Below are positions 31,642 through 44,517 of a stretch of 64,000 nt of DNA, one piece after another. Origin of the DNA: Guadua angustifolia (lineage: Eukaryota; Streptophyta; Magnoliopsida; Poales; Poaceae). The translations under genes were made by a program, and so were the position numbers. The stretch's first letter is position 1. Every line of letters begins with the position of its first letter. The DNA is taken from contig CM070512.1 in assembly GCA_036346375.1 (NCBI GenBank), positions 39,168,466 to 39,232,465 on the forward strand. The letters run 5' to 3'. The notes beneath the pieces are model-generated. The model was not told the DNA's origin. It searched no databases and saw nothing but the letters and a program-made list of their open reading frames with translations.

Positions 31642-34401
31642 GTGCTATTCTACGCATGCATGTCACTACGCGTTGGTTGTAACCCAGTCGTAATTTGACA
31701 TCATGCAAAACCAAGGCAAAAACTTGTTCAAACCATTCACGTAAGCCAATTAGTAACGTCTTCCACGCAATGAGCAGTAAATAACTAATAATGCTACTTC
31801 TTGTTTGTACATGAATCTTTCTTTCTTTTATTTGGCCATAACTTTCAAATGATGATTATTTTTATCTTTGAAATTTACACGGTTGTAGAATATCATCTCC
31901 CCTACATGTGATATTTTTTAAGAATTTTTAAAAATATATAAATGAGGTTTTAATAGATTTTATAAAACACTAAATATAATGTCTTTTACTATCCAAAAAA
32001 TAACATATTACTCGCTATTTCACGAGTCATTACTATATCCTGTGTAAATCATCTTTTTCGTGTAAAATCCATAAAACTCACATGTACAAATTTTAAAGAA
32101 TTAAAAAAATTACCATACGTAAGAGAGGTGAGCTCCTATAACCCTGTAAAACTTGAAAAAAAAAACAAACTCAGTCTCATTTATTGACAAAATACTAAAC
32201 AGTGAAAAATCATTATTCAACGAAAATTGTCTTTTTAACATCTTTCAGCTGAGATTGATTTTGCTCTTAAAATTTCGCAGGATTATAGAATCTCACCTAC
32301 CCAATATATAGTAATTTTTTGAGAATTTATGAAAACATGTACGTATAGTTTTCATAAATTAGAATTTAGTTATATTTGTCGGACCTACAGTAAAATATTT
32401 AAAAATTATCATAGGTAGGGGAGGCGAGCTTCTACAATCTTGTAAAATTTGAAAACAAACTCAATAGTATTTGAAAGATATAAAATTGATAAAATGCTAA
32501 ATAGAGGATATGTTGTTTTTTACTATAAAGAGAATAACATTTTACCATCAATTACACAAGGTGTTACTATATCCTAAAAATTATATGTATAAGTTTTCTA
32601 AAGTTCTCAAAAAATTACAATATGTATGGCAGCTGAGCTTCTATAATTTTGTAAAATTTGAAGGCCAAACTCAATTGCATTTGAATGATATGAAATTGAC
32701 AAAATACTAAACAATGAAAAATCGCTAGTAAGCCGAATTTGTCTTTTTTATATCTTTCAACTCAGATGTGTCTTGGTCTTCAAATTTTACTGTGTTAAAG
32801 AATATCACCTCTCCTTGTATGATAATTTTTTGAGAATTTTTGAAAACTTGTACATGTGGTATGCATGAACAAGAATTAAGTTCTATTTGTCGGCCCTATA
32901 GTAAATTGCTTAAAAATTATCAAAAAATTACCATACGTAAAATTTTAAGATCAAAATTAATCGTATTTAAAAGATATGAAATTGACAAAGCGCTAAATAG
33001 TGAGAAATCACTATTCAACTAAATTTGCCTTTTTCATATCTTTCAGCTCATATTGATTTTGATCTTTAATTTTTACAGGATTGTAGAATCTCACCTCTCC
33101 TATGTATGGTAATTTGTGAAATTTTTTTTGAAAACTTGTACATATGATTTGCATGAATAAAATTTTAGTTATGTTTGTTGGACCTATAGTAAGATATTTG
33201 AAAAATTCTCAAAAATTACCACATGTAGAGGAGGTGAGTTTCTTCAAATCTGTTAAATTTCAAGACTAAACTCAATCATATTTGAAAGATATAAAATTGA
33301 TAAATTGTTAAACAATAGGATATGTTATCTTTTACTATCAAGAAAATAACATTTTACTGCATATTACTCAAGGTGTTACCGTATCAAGTGTAAAGCACTT
33401 TTATTGTGTAAAATTTATGAAAATTATATGTACAAGTTTTTAGAAATTCTCAAAAAAAATTACCGTAGTAAGAGATGTGAGCTTCTACAATCTTGTAAAA
33501 TTTGAAGACTAAACTCAATTGCATTTGAAAGATATGAAATTGATAAAGCACAAAACAACGAAAAATCACTACTTAGCCAAATTTGACTTTTTCATATCTT
33601 TTAGATGATAATGATTTTGGTCTTCAAATTTTACTGGATTTTATAATCTCACCTAACCTATATATGCTAATTGTTTGAGAATTTTTGAAAGCTTGCACAT
33701 GTGGTTTTCATGAATGAGAATTGAGTCTGTTTGTCGAACCTACAGTAAAATATTTAAACAATTCTTAAAAAAATTACCATACGTAGGTAAGGTGAGCTTC
33801 TACAACACTTTAAAATTTAAAGACCAAATTCTATCATATTTGAAAGATATGAAATTGATAAAACGCTAAACAGTGAAAATCACTATTTAGATGATTTTGT
33901 CTTTTTATATCTTTCAGCTGATATTGATTTTGGTCTTCAAATTTTATAAAATTATTGAATTTCACATCCTCTATGTATGGTAATTTTTTGAGAATATTTG
34001 AAAACTTTTATGTGTGGTTTTCATGAATTTTACACAGTTGGAGCGATTCTGTTTGTACACTTTGTTTCAGTATGGTAAAATCTTGTCTAATAGCTAGTAA
34101 CATATCATTTGTTTAAATAGTAAAAGGCAACATATCCAGTGTTTTCAAAGTACATATTTTCAAAAATTCTCAAAAAATTACCATACGTGTAGAAGGTGAG
34201 ATTCTACAATCCTATAAAATTTGAAGATTAAAATCAATCTTATTTGAAAGTTATGGTTAAATCAAAAGGAGAAAGATCTATGTACAAACAAGAAATAGCA
34301 TTTATTAGTCATTTGCTAGTTGGGAGACCGTGTATGTTAAATGGCATGGTTCGGTCGGTCTGCGACTGGTGTGTAGACTACACGTAGTTGTAGAATAGCA
34401 C
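31642..34401. mobile_element. 2.76-kb AT-rich foldback element with modular inverted repeats
   Basis: The ends are inverted copies: GTGCTATTCTAC at 31642-31653 and GTAGAATAGCAC at 34390-34401. The inverted match resumes at CTTCTTGTTTGTACATGAATC (about 31798) against its complement near 34280-34300. Inside, a module reading TTTTACAGGATTGTAGAATCTCACCTC alternates with its inverted form GAGGTGAGCTTCTACAATCTTGTAAAATTTGAAG. The first appears near 31890, 32285, 32800, 33080, 33640 and 33955; the inverse near 32125, 32425, 32630, 33235, 33475, 33795 and 34195. No protein is encoded. Superfamily unknown; no clear target duplication because the flanks are simple TACA/TATA repeats. Confidence 0.7.
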
Positions 34402-35194
34402 ATATACATTCATTCGTACATACATATATATATACACATACATACATCTATACATATACATACATACATACATACATACATACATGCATGCACATCTATG
34501 CAAGTGCACATGAAATTTATTTGCACCGTGGTATGCAAGCTTGTGTAGCGGAGGATCTGTAGTGATGAAATTAAGATGCATGACAGTATCCATCGGTTGA
34601 TCGATCATTACAGATAGAGCCGAACTCGATTTTCCATGCATACAAACTCCGTGTAATTAATACATGAGATGCAAAGGATGCTCAACACACGTAGACATGT
34701 ACTTGTAGGGTGCATTGTTGTAATTGTTATCGAACAAAAAGAAAATAAATAAGGAAGGTGTCACACCAAAAGAAAGTAGATGAATATGGATACGATTTTA
34801 AGGCATGTCCAGTAGTACGAAATTTGTTTCCCTCATGAGCCTTGACATAAAAAGATTTTTTAGTGACATGAAGGAGAGAGAACGCAAGAGACAACCCAAA
34901 CTATCTTCACTCCAACATATGCTTAGCACAAGAAACAACTTAATATTGAGTGTGTATTTGATGTATGTTAAATATTGTCTCTACTATTAAAGTGGTTGTG
35001 GATGGTGGATACAATTATCGTATCTACTATTGGAGATGCCAATTTAAAAATTATAAAGCATAAATTATACATATTTGGGAAATGAACACATTTAATAAAG
35101 ATAGCTTATAAATTTGACTAGGATGGCTTGACTATTAACAACATTTAGCTGTAAATTATTGACAACTATTTCCTCCCAATGATATATAATCTAT
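34402..35194. other. Intron spacer with TACA microsatellite
   Basis: Contains a CATA/TACA simple repeat (about 34411-34490) and otherwise AT-rich DNA with no recognisable gene or element. Confidence 0.6.
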
Positions 35195-35199
35195 ACTCT

Positions 35200-35679
35200 T
35201 GTCGACGTTTGTTACCGGCTAATAATGAAAAGGGGCTACGCTACTGGACCCAAACTCGATGGTAGCACAAGAACACCCGATGTATACTGTGTTCGGCTCT
35301 CACATGAGAGATAATACCCTAGTCCTGTGCTCGAATTATATATGTGGCTAGCTAATAGCCGATGAGATGTTCTCGTCTTCGTTCTTCTCCCTTCTCCCCC
35401 ACCCCCTTTATATAGCTGAGGAGGGCGGTTACAAGGGTGAGTCCTAATCGCCACAAGGTGGAGATTATATCTCTTTCCTTATCCGCTTAATATGATAGCG
35501 GATATGATTACAATTGTATCCTCCCCAAGGTGGTCGGTTTCTATCTTCTGGTTTCCTTGTCACAAGCATGGCACCGCCTCTTGGGCAATACTCATCTTCA
35601 TGTAGTCATCTTGGCCTATCCCCTCCCGGGTGGTCCTCACGACCTGCCATGCAGATACCCGGGGTCCATATACTCCACA
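35200..35679 (-). repeat. 3' LTR of the minus-strand Ty3 element
   Basis: 480 bp. Minus-strand start TGTGGAGTATATGG, end AACGTCGACA, with a TATA box (GCTATATAAAGGGG) near 35410. The adjoining minus-strand polypurine tract ends CCCTCGGGGGCTAC. Its U3 belongs to the same subfamily as the solo LTR at 13001-13474. Confidence 0.85.
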
Positions 35680-38600
35680 GTAGCCCCCGAGGGCTTTGCG
35701 ATCGAGTTGCCGCCTTCCTGGTTGTAGCCCAACTGAGTCATGCTTCACGCCGAGTGCTTCCAGTTCTTGATGTAGTTTCCCGACTGGTTTTTCTTTCCAG
35801 CCGAGTGCCCATTGTAGGCAAAGAGATCGTGAAGGACTCAATAGAACTCCACGCGTTGAACTATTCCCAACTGTCGCGGCGTACAGCTGGTGGCCCATTA
35901 TGGGACATACCGCATCCTCAACGATATGCAGAAGTCAAAACGCTTTTTCCGCTCAAGGCGAAATTCAGCGCCGCTCCTTTTAAATTCATTTGATGCTGAT
36001 GTCGTCGTTGAAACATTGGCCCGCACGCGTCGCATCCAAATTTAGTAGCCCTGAAATGAAATCATATATATGCAGAACTTAGGCAATGTAAAAACAATTC
36101 ACTCGGTGTGGTGTCCGACTGGTTTATGTATAATTTTAGAGTTTTTTACTCCTTTTCCTTATTGATTTTGAATTCATCCGAGTGGTTTGACTCCTTTTGT
36201 TTAAGCACTCTGCCCGACTAGTCTAGCCCCCGAGCGTCGGGAGTCGGCTCATGGCTCTTTTTCCTGTGCACGCTTTGGGTGACTAAAGTTCGCCGCTCAT
36301 AGGGTCGAGCTTCACAACTCGAATCAAAGCGCCGGACTTAGTCGCAATCATAAGGAAATAAGGAAAAGTATATGATCCACAAGCGGGTTGCACATGTGCA
36401 ACACTATTAGGTGTAGCCCCGACTTCATCGCTTAATTGAGTAGCAATTGAGTAGCAAGTCAATAATAGCCAACAAGAATGACATAATTGAGTAAAAAGCG
36501 ACTTAGCCGCTTTATGCTCCATGTGTTCTCGACGATCGTGCCGCCCTGCTCGTGGGCGCAGCGTGGGCTCTTGGTCGTGGCCGGTTGGCGCTTAGCGCAG
36601 CGTGGCTCGTGGTCGTCAGCCGGTTGGCGCGTGGCGCAGCGTGGCTCTTGGTCGCCGGTTGGCGCCGGGCGCAGCGTGGCTTTTGGTCGCCGGTTGGCGC
36701 CGGCGCAGCGGCTTCGTGGTCGCAGCCGGTTGGCGCCGGGCGCAGCGCGGCTTGGTGCGTTAAATTGGCGCCGGGCGCAGCGCGGGTTTTGGTCGTGCCG
36801 GTTGGCGCCGGGCGCAGCGTGGGTTTTGGCCGTGCCGGTTGGCGCCGGCGCAGCGTGGCTCGTGGTCGCGCCGGTTGGCGCTGTGGCGCAGCGCGGGTTT
36901 TGGCCGTGCGGTTGGCGCTGCGGGCGCAGCGTGGCTTTGGCCGCGCCGGTTGGCGCCGGCGCAGCGTGGCTTTTGGTCAGGTTAAATTGGCGCCGGCGCA
37001 GCGCGGCTCGTGGTCGCGCCGGTTGGCGCTGTGGCGCAGCGCGGCTCTTGGCCGTGCCGGTTGGCGCCGGCGCAGCGGGCTCTTGGTCTGCCGGTTGGCG
37101 CCGGCGCAGCGGCGTTTCGTGGTCGTCGCCGGTTGGCGCTGCGCGCAGCGTGGCTTTTGGCCGCCTTAGTCCCGATAGAGGCTTGAGTTGCTTGATTAGT
37201 GGAAACACATCACTAGCCGAGTGACGAAGCTCTGAGTTGTTGTAGCAAACAAAGAAGGCAAATGAGGGTCGAGAAAGACAAAGTTCGAAGTTCCGTATAA
37301 TCGATTTAATCGCCGGGAGAGCGCCAGTTTATTGCCTCCATGCATTATATGTGTCAAGCTTAATACCGACACCAAAATAATTTCAAACAATAATCGAAGA
37401 AATTTAAGTAGTATCTTTTGCAAAAATTACCCGAGTGATCCGAATAATTTTTAAACCACTTGATATATATATATAAAAAATTAAGCTGCATATTTAAATG
37501 CATAATTTAAATATTAGAAAGACTTAGCTGTTAGCTCGCCGCCTAATCTTGGCTCGGTTCCAGTGGTCGGATGGCCGAGCCCGAGACGGACACTGTGAAA
37601 GCTCGCAAGACGCAGACTTCTCCGCGAGAGCATATATGGCAGCTCGAGAACCGCTGCAGGCTTGGCCTTGATTTCTTGCATCTCCGCTGCAAGCCCGGAG
37701 ATCGGGTACGCCACGCTAGCCTCCCTGCCGTAGTCGGAGTACTTGAGGCGGAATTTCTTCACACTGCTAGAGTAGCTCGTCCATGTCATCTTGCTTTTGG
37801 GACACGCCGCCAGGAGCTCCGGATATTTTGCATGCATGCATGCAATCCACGCCACGCAGCAGACGCCCAAAGAAGAAACAAAATTTCTTTCTTTTCAATC
37901 AAGGAGACTTGGTGCCTTGTATTGCGCTTGCTTCTCCCGATCTTTAATGCCTCGGTTGTTGCTTTCGCTCCATCTTTGCTTCACCGCACCAGAACCGCTG
38001 CCTCGCTCGATCCGATCGCTTTTCGTGGATCAATCTGCCCGCCAACGATTTCGCTCCGTCTTTGCTTCACTCGCACCAGAACCGCTGTCTCGCTCGACCG
38101 ATCGCTTCGTGGATCAATCGCCCGCCAATGATTTCGCCTCTGCAATTTTGTTTCCTACAAGATTTCGCCGCCTCGCGTCCGGAGATCAATTGTTGCGCCA
38201 AGACGGTGTCTTCGCCGCGATCGACCTTTTCTTTTTCGATCTTGCCTCGCCGACCGCACCGTGGTCGTGTCTCGGCGTGAGCTGCCGCAGAGAGATCTGG
38301 CAGAGCTTCCGATCAAAACGGCGAACGCCCCACCGCCTAAAAAAGCGATTTCCATTGAAGACTTTTTCCGAGTGATTTTTCCTTTGTGTTCTTGAGCCCC
38401 TCGTTAGCGAGCCCCTAGCAACGCGAAGTTTTTCCTCAGCGTGTTTTCAGCGACTAGACTTTTTTCGCCTTGGGAGCATCGATCCATCGGTTTAGAGCAC
38501 TCGGATTTCACCGTGGTCGTTGGAAAATGGGAACTGCTTGCATGCGGGTTGCACATGTGCAACACTATTAGGTGTAGCCCCGACTTCATCGCTTAATTGA

Positions 38601-38782
38601 GAAACAATTGAGTAGCAAGTCAATTGAATAAATAATTCGATACATGTTGTCGCTTTGAACAAACATCTCTTGATTAGTGTTGCGCATGCTAACACTATTA
38701 GGGTAGCCCCGACTTCATCGCTTAATTGGGGAACAATTGAGTAGCAAGTCAATTTTGACATCCTATTGAACTTTTTCAAGAA
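35680..38782 (-). other. 3' region of the minus-strand Ty3 element
   Basis: This is mostly non-coding. It holds three copies of the post-pol block (36370-36470, 38545-38625, 38680-38755), a GC-rich minisatellite (36565-37165) and an 85-bp direct duplication (about 37966-38132; GCACCAGAACCGCTG, CTTCGTGGATCAATC in both). An open minus frame at 37514-37870 is unassigned. No counterpart of the antisense PF04195-type gene of the related element was recognised here on the plus strand. Confidence 0.6.
36565..37165. repeat. GC-rich 37-bp minisatellite, about 16 units
   Basis: Sixteen copies of a unit containing GGTTGGCGCCGGGCGCAGCG and then GGCTCTTGGTCGTGCC, with a period of 34-41 bp. Frames of about 200-250 codons are open on both strands only because TA-containing stops are absent from the unit; the period is not a multiple of three, so no frame is maintained as a repeated peptide. 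It is not a gene. Confidence 0.9.
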
Positions 38783-41700
38783 TAAAAGCGACGAGTTGCT
38801 CTATATTCCATGAGTTGTCGATGATGGCGCCTGCCTTCTCGCTTAAGCCTATAGGCCCTCGGGCGTGTCACCTCGCCAACGATGTAGGGGCCTTCCCAAA
38901 TCGGAGATAACTTGTGCTCGTGTTTCTGACTCTTTATCAGAACCAAATCACCCTTGGAGAATGCTCGGTTTCAGACGTTTCGATCGTGATATCGGCGCAG
39001 GGCCTGAAGGTATCTGGCCGACTCGACCACGGCGATCTCTCTTGCCTCTTCCAACCTGTCAATATCTCCCATCCTGCTTTCTTCCGACTCGTCTTCCTTG
39101 AAGCTCCGGACCCGAGGGGATCCAAGGTCAATTTCTGGTAGGACCGCCCGAGCCATAGACCAAAAAGAAGGGTGATCGCCGGTGGATCTGGCTGGGTGGT
39201 TCTCACCCCAGTATCGATGGCGTTCTTTCACCCATCGGGTGGCGTATGGCTTGAGACGGTCAAAGATTCGTGCTTTTAGGCCTTGCAACACCATGCCGTT
39301 TGCCCTTTCCACCTGACCGTTGCTTTTCGGATGAGCTACGGAGGCGAAGCAAATTTTGATGCCGAGCTCATCGCACCAGTCTTGAAAGTCTTCTCCTCGG
39401 AACTGGGTTCCATTATCCGTGATGATCCTGTTTGGTACGCCAAATCTTACCACGATTTCTTGGAAGAATTCTTTGGCCTTGGCCGCTGTGATTGTAGCCA
39501 CTGGTTTTGCTTCTATCCATTTAGTGAATTTATCCACGGCAACAAAGAGGTGGGTGAAGCCGCCTTGAGCCTTCTTCAATGGGCCAACCATGTCGAGCCC
39601 CCAGACTGCGAATGGCCAAGTGATTGGAATTGTTTGCAGTTTCTGAGCAGGAACGTGTATTTGGCGAGCAAAGAACTGGCATCCTTCACATTTTCGGACG
39701 ATGTCTTCTGCGTCGGATACGGCAGTCGGCCAGAAGAAACCTTGTCGATATGCCTTGCCTACTAAAGGTGCTTGATGTCGCGTGATGACCGCAAATTCTC
39801 GAGTGGATTTCCCTGAGTAATTCCCTTCCTTCTTCTGCTGATATGCATCGCCTTAAAACTCCGGAGGCACTTTTCCGAAATAACTCTTCTCCTACTACCA
39901 CGTAGCTCTTGCTGCTGCGCGCATGCGCCTCGCTTCGCTCGGTCTTCCGAAGTTCGCTCTTCAATAGGTAATGGAGAAAAGGGCCGCCCAACCGAAATGA
40001 TGGCCGGACCTCTTCCTCGCTTGATTTACCTTCGACTTGTTCTCGCCCCGCTTTATCGATGGTTTGTAGATTTCTTCGACGAAAACCCCAAATGAGCAAT
40101 GGCCCGAGTGGACCCTAATCTTGCCAACTCATCGCCTTCTTCGTTGTCACGACGGAGGACATGGATGAGTTCCAATCCACAAACTTGTCTTCTAGCTTTC
40201 AGATTTCCGGCAAGATGTGTCATGATGTCTTCCACACATGACCAATCTTTTTGGACTTGATTGATCACTAGCATGGAGTCGCCTCAATTGTTAGCACGGA
40301 TACCCAGAGATATCGCTATGCGAAGTCCGTGGATGAGTGCTTCAGATTCGGGCGTTATTTGACGCGGGAAGTGGATCTGCAGGACATATTTTAGGCGCTC
40401 ACTTGTTGGAGAGATGAGGACCACGCCGCCTCCTCTACCGAGCATGAGAGATCCGTCGAAGTACATTGTCCAATATTCCAGCTCTTCAATATTTGTTGGT
40501 GATTGCAGCTCTATCCATTCGGCGGTGAAATCGGCAAGTACCTGGGATTTTACTGCCGTCCGTGGCTTGAAGGATACTTCGAAGGCCCCAAGCTCGACTA
40601 CCCATTTCGCGATCCTCCTAGTGGCTTCCCGGTTGTGTAGTATATCCCCAAGCGGAAAGGTGGTGACCACCGTGATTGAATGCTCTTGGAAGTAATGCTT
40701 GAGTTTGCGGGAGGCAAGCAACACGGCGTATAGTAGTTTCAGACTTGCGGATAGCGCACCTTGGATTCTCCCAATACCTCGCTAACGAAGTAGATAGGTC
40801 TCGACTTTCCGAGGTGCCTCGCTTCCTTCCGCTCGCCACAATTGCCGCCACGACCACGTGAGTTGTTGCGGCGATGTAAAGCGTAGGGTTCTTCCGCATT
40901 GGAGGAACCGAGCAGTGGAGATGATGTAAACGTCTTCAATTCTTCGAAGCCACCGAGCTTCAGCCGTCCATTGAAAATTACCTTGCTTCTTTAGAAGTTT
41001 GAAAAAGGCATCCTCGCGACCTAGTCGGGAAATGAATCTACCGAGTGCCACCATGCACCCAAAGTGAGCTTTTGGACGCCTTTTCCGTTGGTCGGAGGCT
41101 TCATCTTCGTGATTGTATTGATTTTTTCTCGATTTGCCTCGATGCCCATTGCGGAAACAATGAATCCGAGTAATTTCCGACGGACTCAAGACGATTTTCG
41201 TGGTTGAGCTTCATTTTGTAGGACCTTAGACTTTCAAAGGTTTCGCTTAAATCGATATGAGGTCTTCCTTTGCTCGTGATTTGACGACAACATCATCGAC
41301 ATATGCCTCCACGCTATGCCCGATCCGGGAATGAAAGCACACCAGACATGCGTTAGTAAGTCGCGCCAAGATTCTTGAGGCCAAATGGCATTGTGACGAA
41401 GCGAAGGTCGAACGGAGTGATGAATGAAGTTTTGATGCAATCCTCCTCCTTTAGCCGAATCGGTGATATCCCGAGTAGGCATCCGTAAAGCTAAGGAGTT
41501 CGTGATCCCGCCGTGGAATCTACCACTTGGTCGACACGAGGCAACCCGAAGGGTCTTTCGCAGCCTTGTTGAGATCGGTATAATCAACGCACATGCGCCA
41601 TTTTTATTCTTTTTGCGAACAAGCATCGGGTTTGCCACCAACAGATGGTACACTTTTTATAAAGCCCGCCGCTAATAGCTTCGTGATTTCTCCTTGATAG

Positions 41701-42228
41701 CCTCCTTCGCCCCGAGCAAACCCACGAGCCGCCGCTGATGGGTTTGGCCTTGTCGTCAACGTTCAAAGAATGCTCGATCACCTCCCCGGGACGCCGCATG
41801 TCGGATGGTTTCCACGCCAAGATGTCCCGATTGGCCGGAGGAAGGTGACGAGCGGTCTTCCTATTTGGCAAGGAGGCCTGCCCCAATCAAAGCTGTTTGG
41901 TTGGAGCTAGACGGGTCGAGGATTACCTTTTGGTCCCTTCATCGCTTCAAACTTGTCTTAGCCTCGTTTCTTGGTTGGTACCTCTCCTTCGCCTTCTTGA
42001 AGCGCCGCCACCGTCGGATCTTCTTTTCGCTGCTCGCTATTTCTTGAGCTTCAGCCATCTCGCAGCTTTCTTTGTCGCAGACAAACGACCGCTTGACATC
42101 GCCATGTACGGAGATTATACCCCTTGGTCCCGCATTTTCGTGGACGAGGTAGGTATAATGTGGCACACCATGAATCGCTGCCGCCTTCCTGCATGGCGGA
42201 TATGCCGCCCGAAGTCACTACTTCAAAG
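38783..42228 (-). pseudogene. pol: pol of the minus-strand Ty3 element, broken
   Basis: From right to left: protease remnants (from about 42430, where the DGGS region is frameshifted as KVLGRRRKRTQC), reverse transcriptase (SLNVDDKAKPISG near 41790; other parts to about 40940), RNase H (WTMYFDGSLMLGRGGGVVLIS near 40455; ALIHGLRIAISLGI near 40310; ELIHVLRRDNEEGDELARLG near 40140), integrase zinc-binding text (near 39830) and core MVGPLKKAQGGFTHLFVAVDK (39591) with ITDNGTQFRG and SNGQVERANG. The C-terminal tail ends near 38783 with SWEGP/NSWNIEQ-like text in shifted frames. Numerous frameshifts make it inactive. Confidence 0.82.
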
Positions 42229-44471
42229 TTAAGGTACTCGTCCTGAAATTCTCTTTGGTTCCAAACGAATCGCAAGGTGATTTGGCCGAGTGGAATGGAA
42301 GAGGTTCCGTGAATTACCCCATGGAAGGGTGACGAGCCTCTTCAACTCGGAGCGAGGATCTTCCTTTCGGTGAAAAGTTTGGAGAAGAGCACATTGAGTC
42401 CGCTTCCTCCGGCGACCCAAGACCTTCTTGAGCTTGACGTTGCGGACCACTGGGTCCAATACCAACGGAAATCTTCCGGGGTACGGGATGTGGTCTGGAT
42501 GGTCGGAGCGACTAAAAGTTATGGGGACCTCAGACCATTTAAGGTACTGAGGTACAGCAGGAATGACGGCATTGACGTCTCTTTCGGTGAGCTTCTGCTT
42601 TCGCTTTGACTCGTAAGCCATCGAACCTCCATAGATGTAATTGAGTTCCCGTTCCATCTTTTGATATTCTCCATCATCATCTTCAGGGGGGTTTTGTTTC
42701 TTCTTTTCTTCTTCCGTTACTTCGCCTTTTGCGGGTCGCTTTCTGGACTCTCTGGCAAATCTTCTCAGCGTGAAGCAATCCTTCGCTGCATGTTTACTAT
42801 TTGGGTGAAAGGGGCATATCGCCTCCATCACCGTTTCATAGTTGTCGCCCGTGGCGCTGCCGCCGGTCTTGTTCGCCGCCGCTACTATTTCTTCGCTTCC
42901 GCTTTCATCACGCTGCCTTGATGGCTCGGCAGGATCCTTTTGTCCTTCCGACGTGGCGATCGCCTTGCCGCTCGGCCAGGCATCCGGCCGTTGCATATCG
43001 ACCGCTAGCTCAAACATCTCCTTTACGGTGGATGGCGGCTTAGACATCTTCTTGATCAGTCGGGTCGTGGACGCCTTCGAATGCCGCGATGACCGCCTCC
43101 CAAATGTCCCCGATAGTGTTTTTCTTCCGCATGAAGCGCCGGATGAATTCTCTGAGCGCCTCGCTTCTTCTTCCGCGCGGTGGTATAGGTCCCACTCGTG
43201 TTCCCGGTCGCCAGAAGTGCCTTGAAAATTGGTGATGAAGTGCTCACAAAGTTCCTCCCAGGAGTCTATGGAATTTGCCGGGAGCCCCGTGAGCCATGCT
43301 TGAGCCGATGAAGTGAGCATGACCGGGAGATAATTGGCCATCACATTGTGATTTCCTCCAGCGGCCATGATCGCAAGGGAGTAGACTTGGAGCCAAGCTT
43401 CTGGATCTCTTTCACCGTCGAATTTAGTGATGCTTTTTGGGTTGAATCCTTCGGGCCAAACCACTCGGCGAAGGCGAGGGGTAAAGGCCCGGATGCCCTC
43501 GATAGGGCCATTACCTCGTTTTTGTGGAGAACGTCGGTAAGGCGACCTAGCTCGGTGGCCCTCACTTTCCCCTCGTCATGATGGCGGCGGTCTTCTCGGC
43601 CGCCGTGGCTAACGCCAAAACGTTCATAGTCATCTCTCGCTGCGCGCGCTTCGTCTTCGCGATCACGCTTTCGGCGCTCAAATCTGCACGAAGGTCCCGC
43701 CATCATTGTGTCGGGCGCCCTTCCACGCCAAACTCTCTCCCGTGGCGATCGCGGGTCAGATATCGCTTTCACCGCGAGCCGACGGGCGAAAGCGAGATGG
43801 CTCTTTCTCCCTTGGCGCCTCTTGGTGTTGTTGGACCGCCGCCGCGCGACCATAGCCTCAACTCAGGCTACGATCGGAGCGGCCGGGCCGTTCGCCCGAG
43901 CAATGGTGCGTGGTGTCGAGGAGCGCCTTTGAAGCGACGATGTTCTCACGAGGAGTATGGAAGATCGACCGTTCCCTACCTTCATCTCGCAGGATTTCTT
44001 CATTCACGCCGCCTCTGGCCGGAGGAGTCTTGCAGGTTTTCTTGATTATGGTGGTTCCTCCGTGGCATTTGCCGCATCTTTTGATGGTGGATCCGCCGAT
44101 CACAAAAACACCGTGAAAGTTTGGGGATCTACTCCTCATCCTCTCAATCGAGGTGCAGGCGATGAGTTGTGCAGAGCAAATAATCCGAGTGGTTTTCTTG
44201 AGTACTCGACCACTCGGGGCTCATCATTAGTCAGTTTTAACTCAGGACGAGGATCAGGCTTTTGGCTTACTGTCCAGGGACAGATGACCATACCTGGTTC
44301 TGATCCGAGTGGTTGGCTGGCTAAGAGAGCCTCCAAATTGGTTCCAGATTGGAGTTGATCCGAATCCGAAATGGAGAGACGACCGAAGTTGTCGGCGATG
44401 AAATCCAGGCTTCCGAAGCGAAATACCTGAGCCGGCGCAAAGACGGTCATGCTCCTAAAGATTGCCATCAA
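42229..44471 (-). pseudogene. gag: gag-protease frame of the minus-strand Ty3 element
   Basis: Gag begins near 44468 (MAIFRSMTVFAPAQVFRFGSLDFIAD), continues in a second frame (FHTPRENIVASKALLDT near 44000) and then in a 411-codon frame (43464-42229). The long frame contains MVWPEGFNPKSITKFDGERDPEAW, AWLTGLPANSIDSWEELCEHF (capsid) and a nucleocapsid-like CPFHPNSKHAAKDC, then runs into protease sequence (PQYLKWSEVPITFSRSDHPDHI). The order and text parallel the plus-strand element, but here the capsid is better preserved. Frame breaks at about 44136 and 43860 remain. Confidence 0.83.
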
Positions 44472-44517
44472 GCTTGCTGCGATTGATCCTAGCGCAATTT
44501 CTACCGGCGCGCCTAAC

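Noticed and set aside
36459..37224. Long open frames (205-249 codons) on both strands
   Set aside because: They lie in a GC-rich minisatellite whose unit lacks stop triplets in any frame; the period is not a multiple of three and no domain is visible.
37514..37870. 118-codon minus frame in the Ty3 3' region as a captured host gene
   Set aside because: No family could be recognised, the opposite strand is open as well, and no splice signals or related copy support it; left unassigned.
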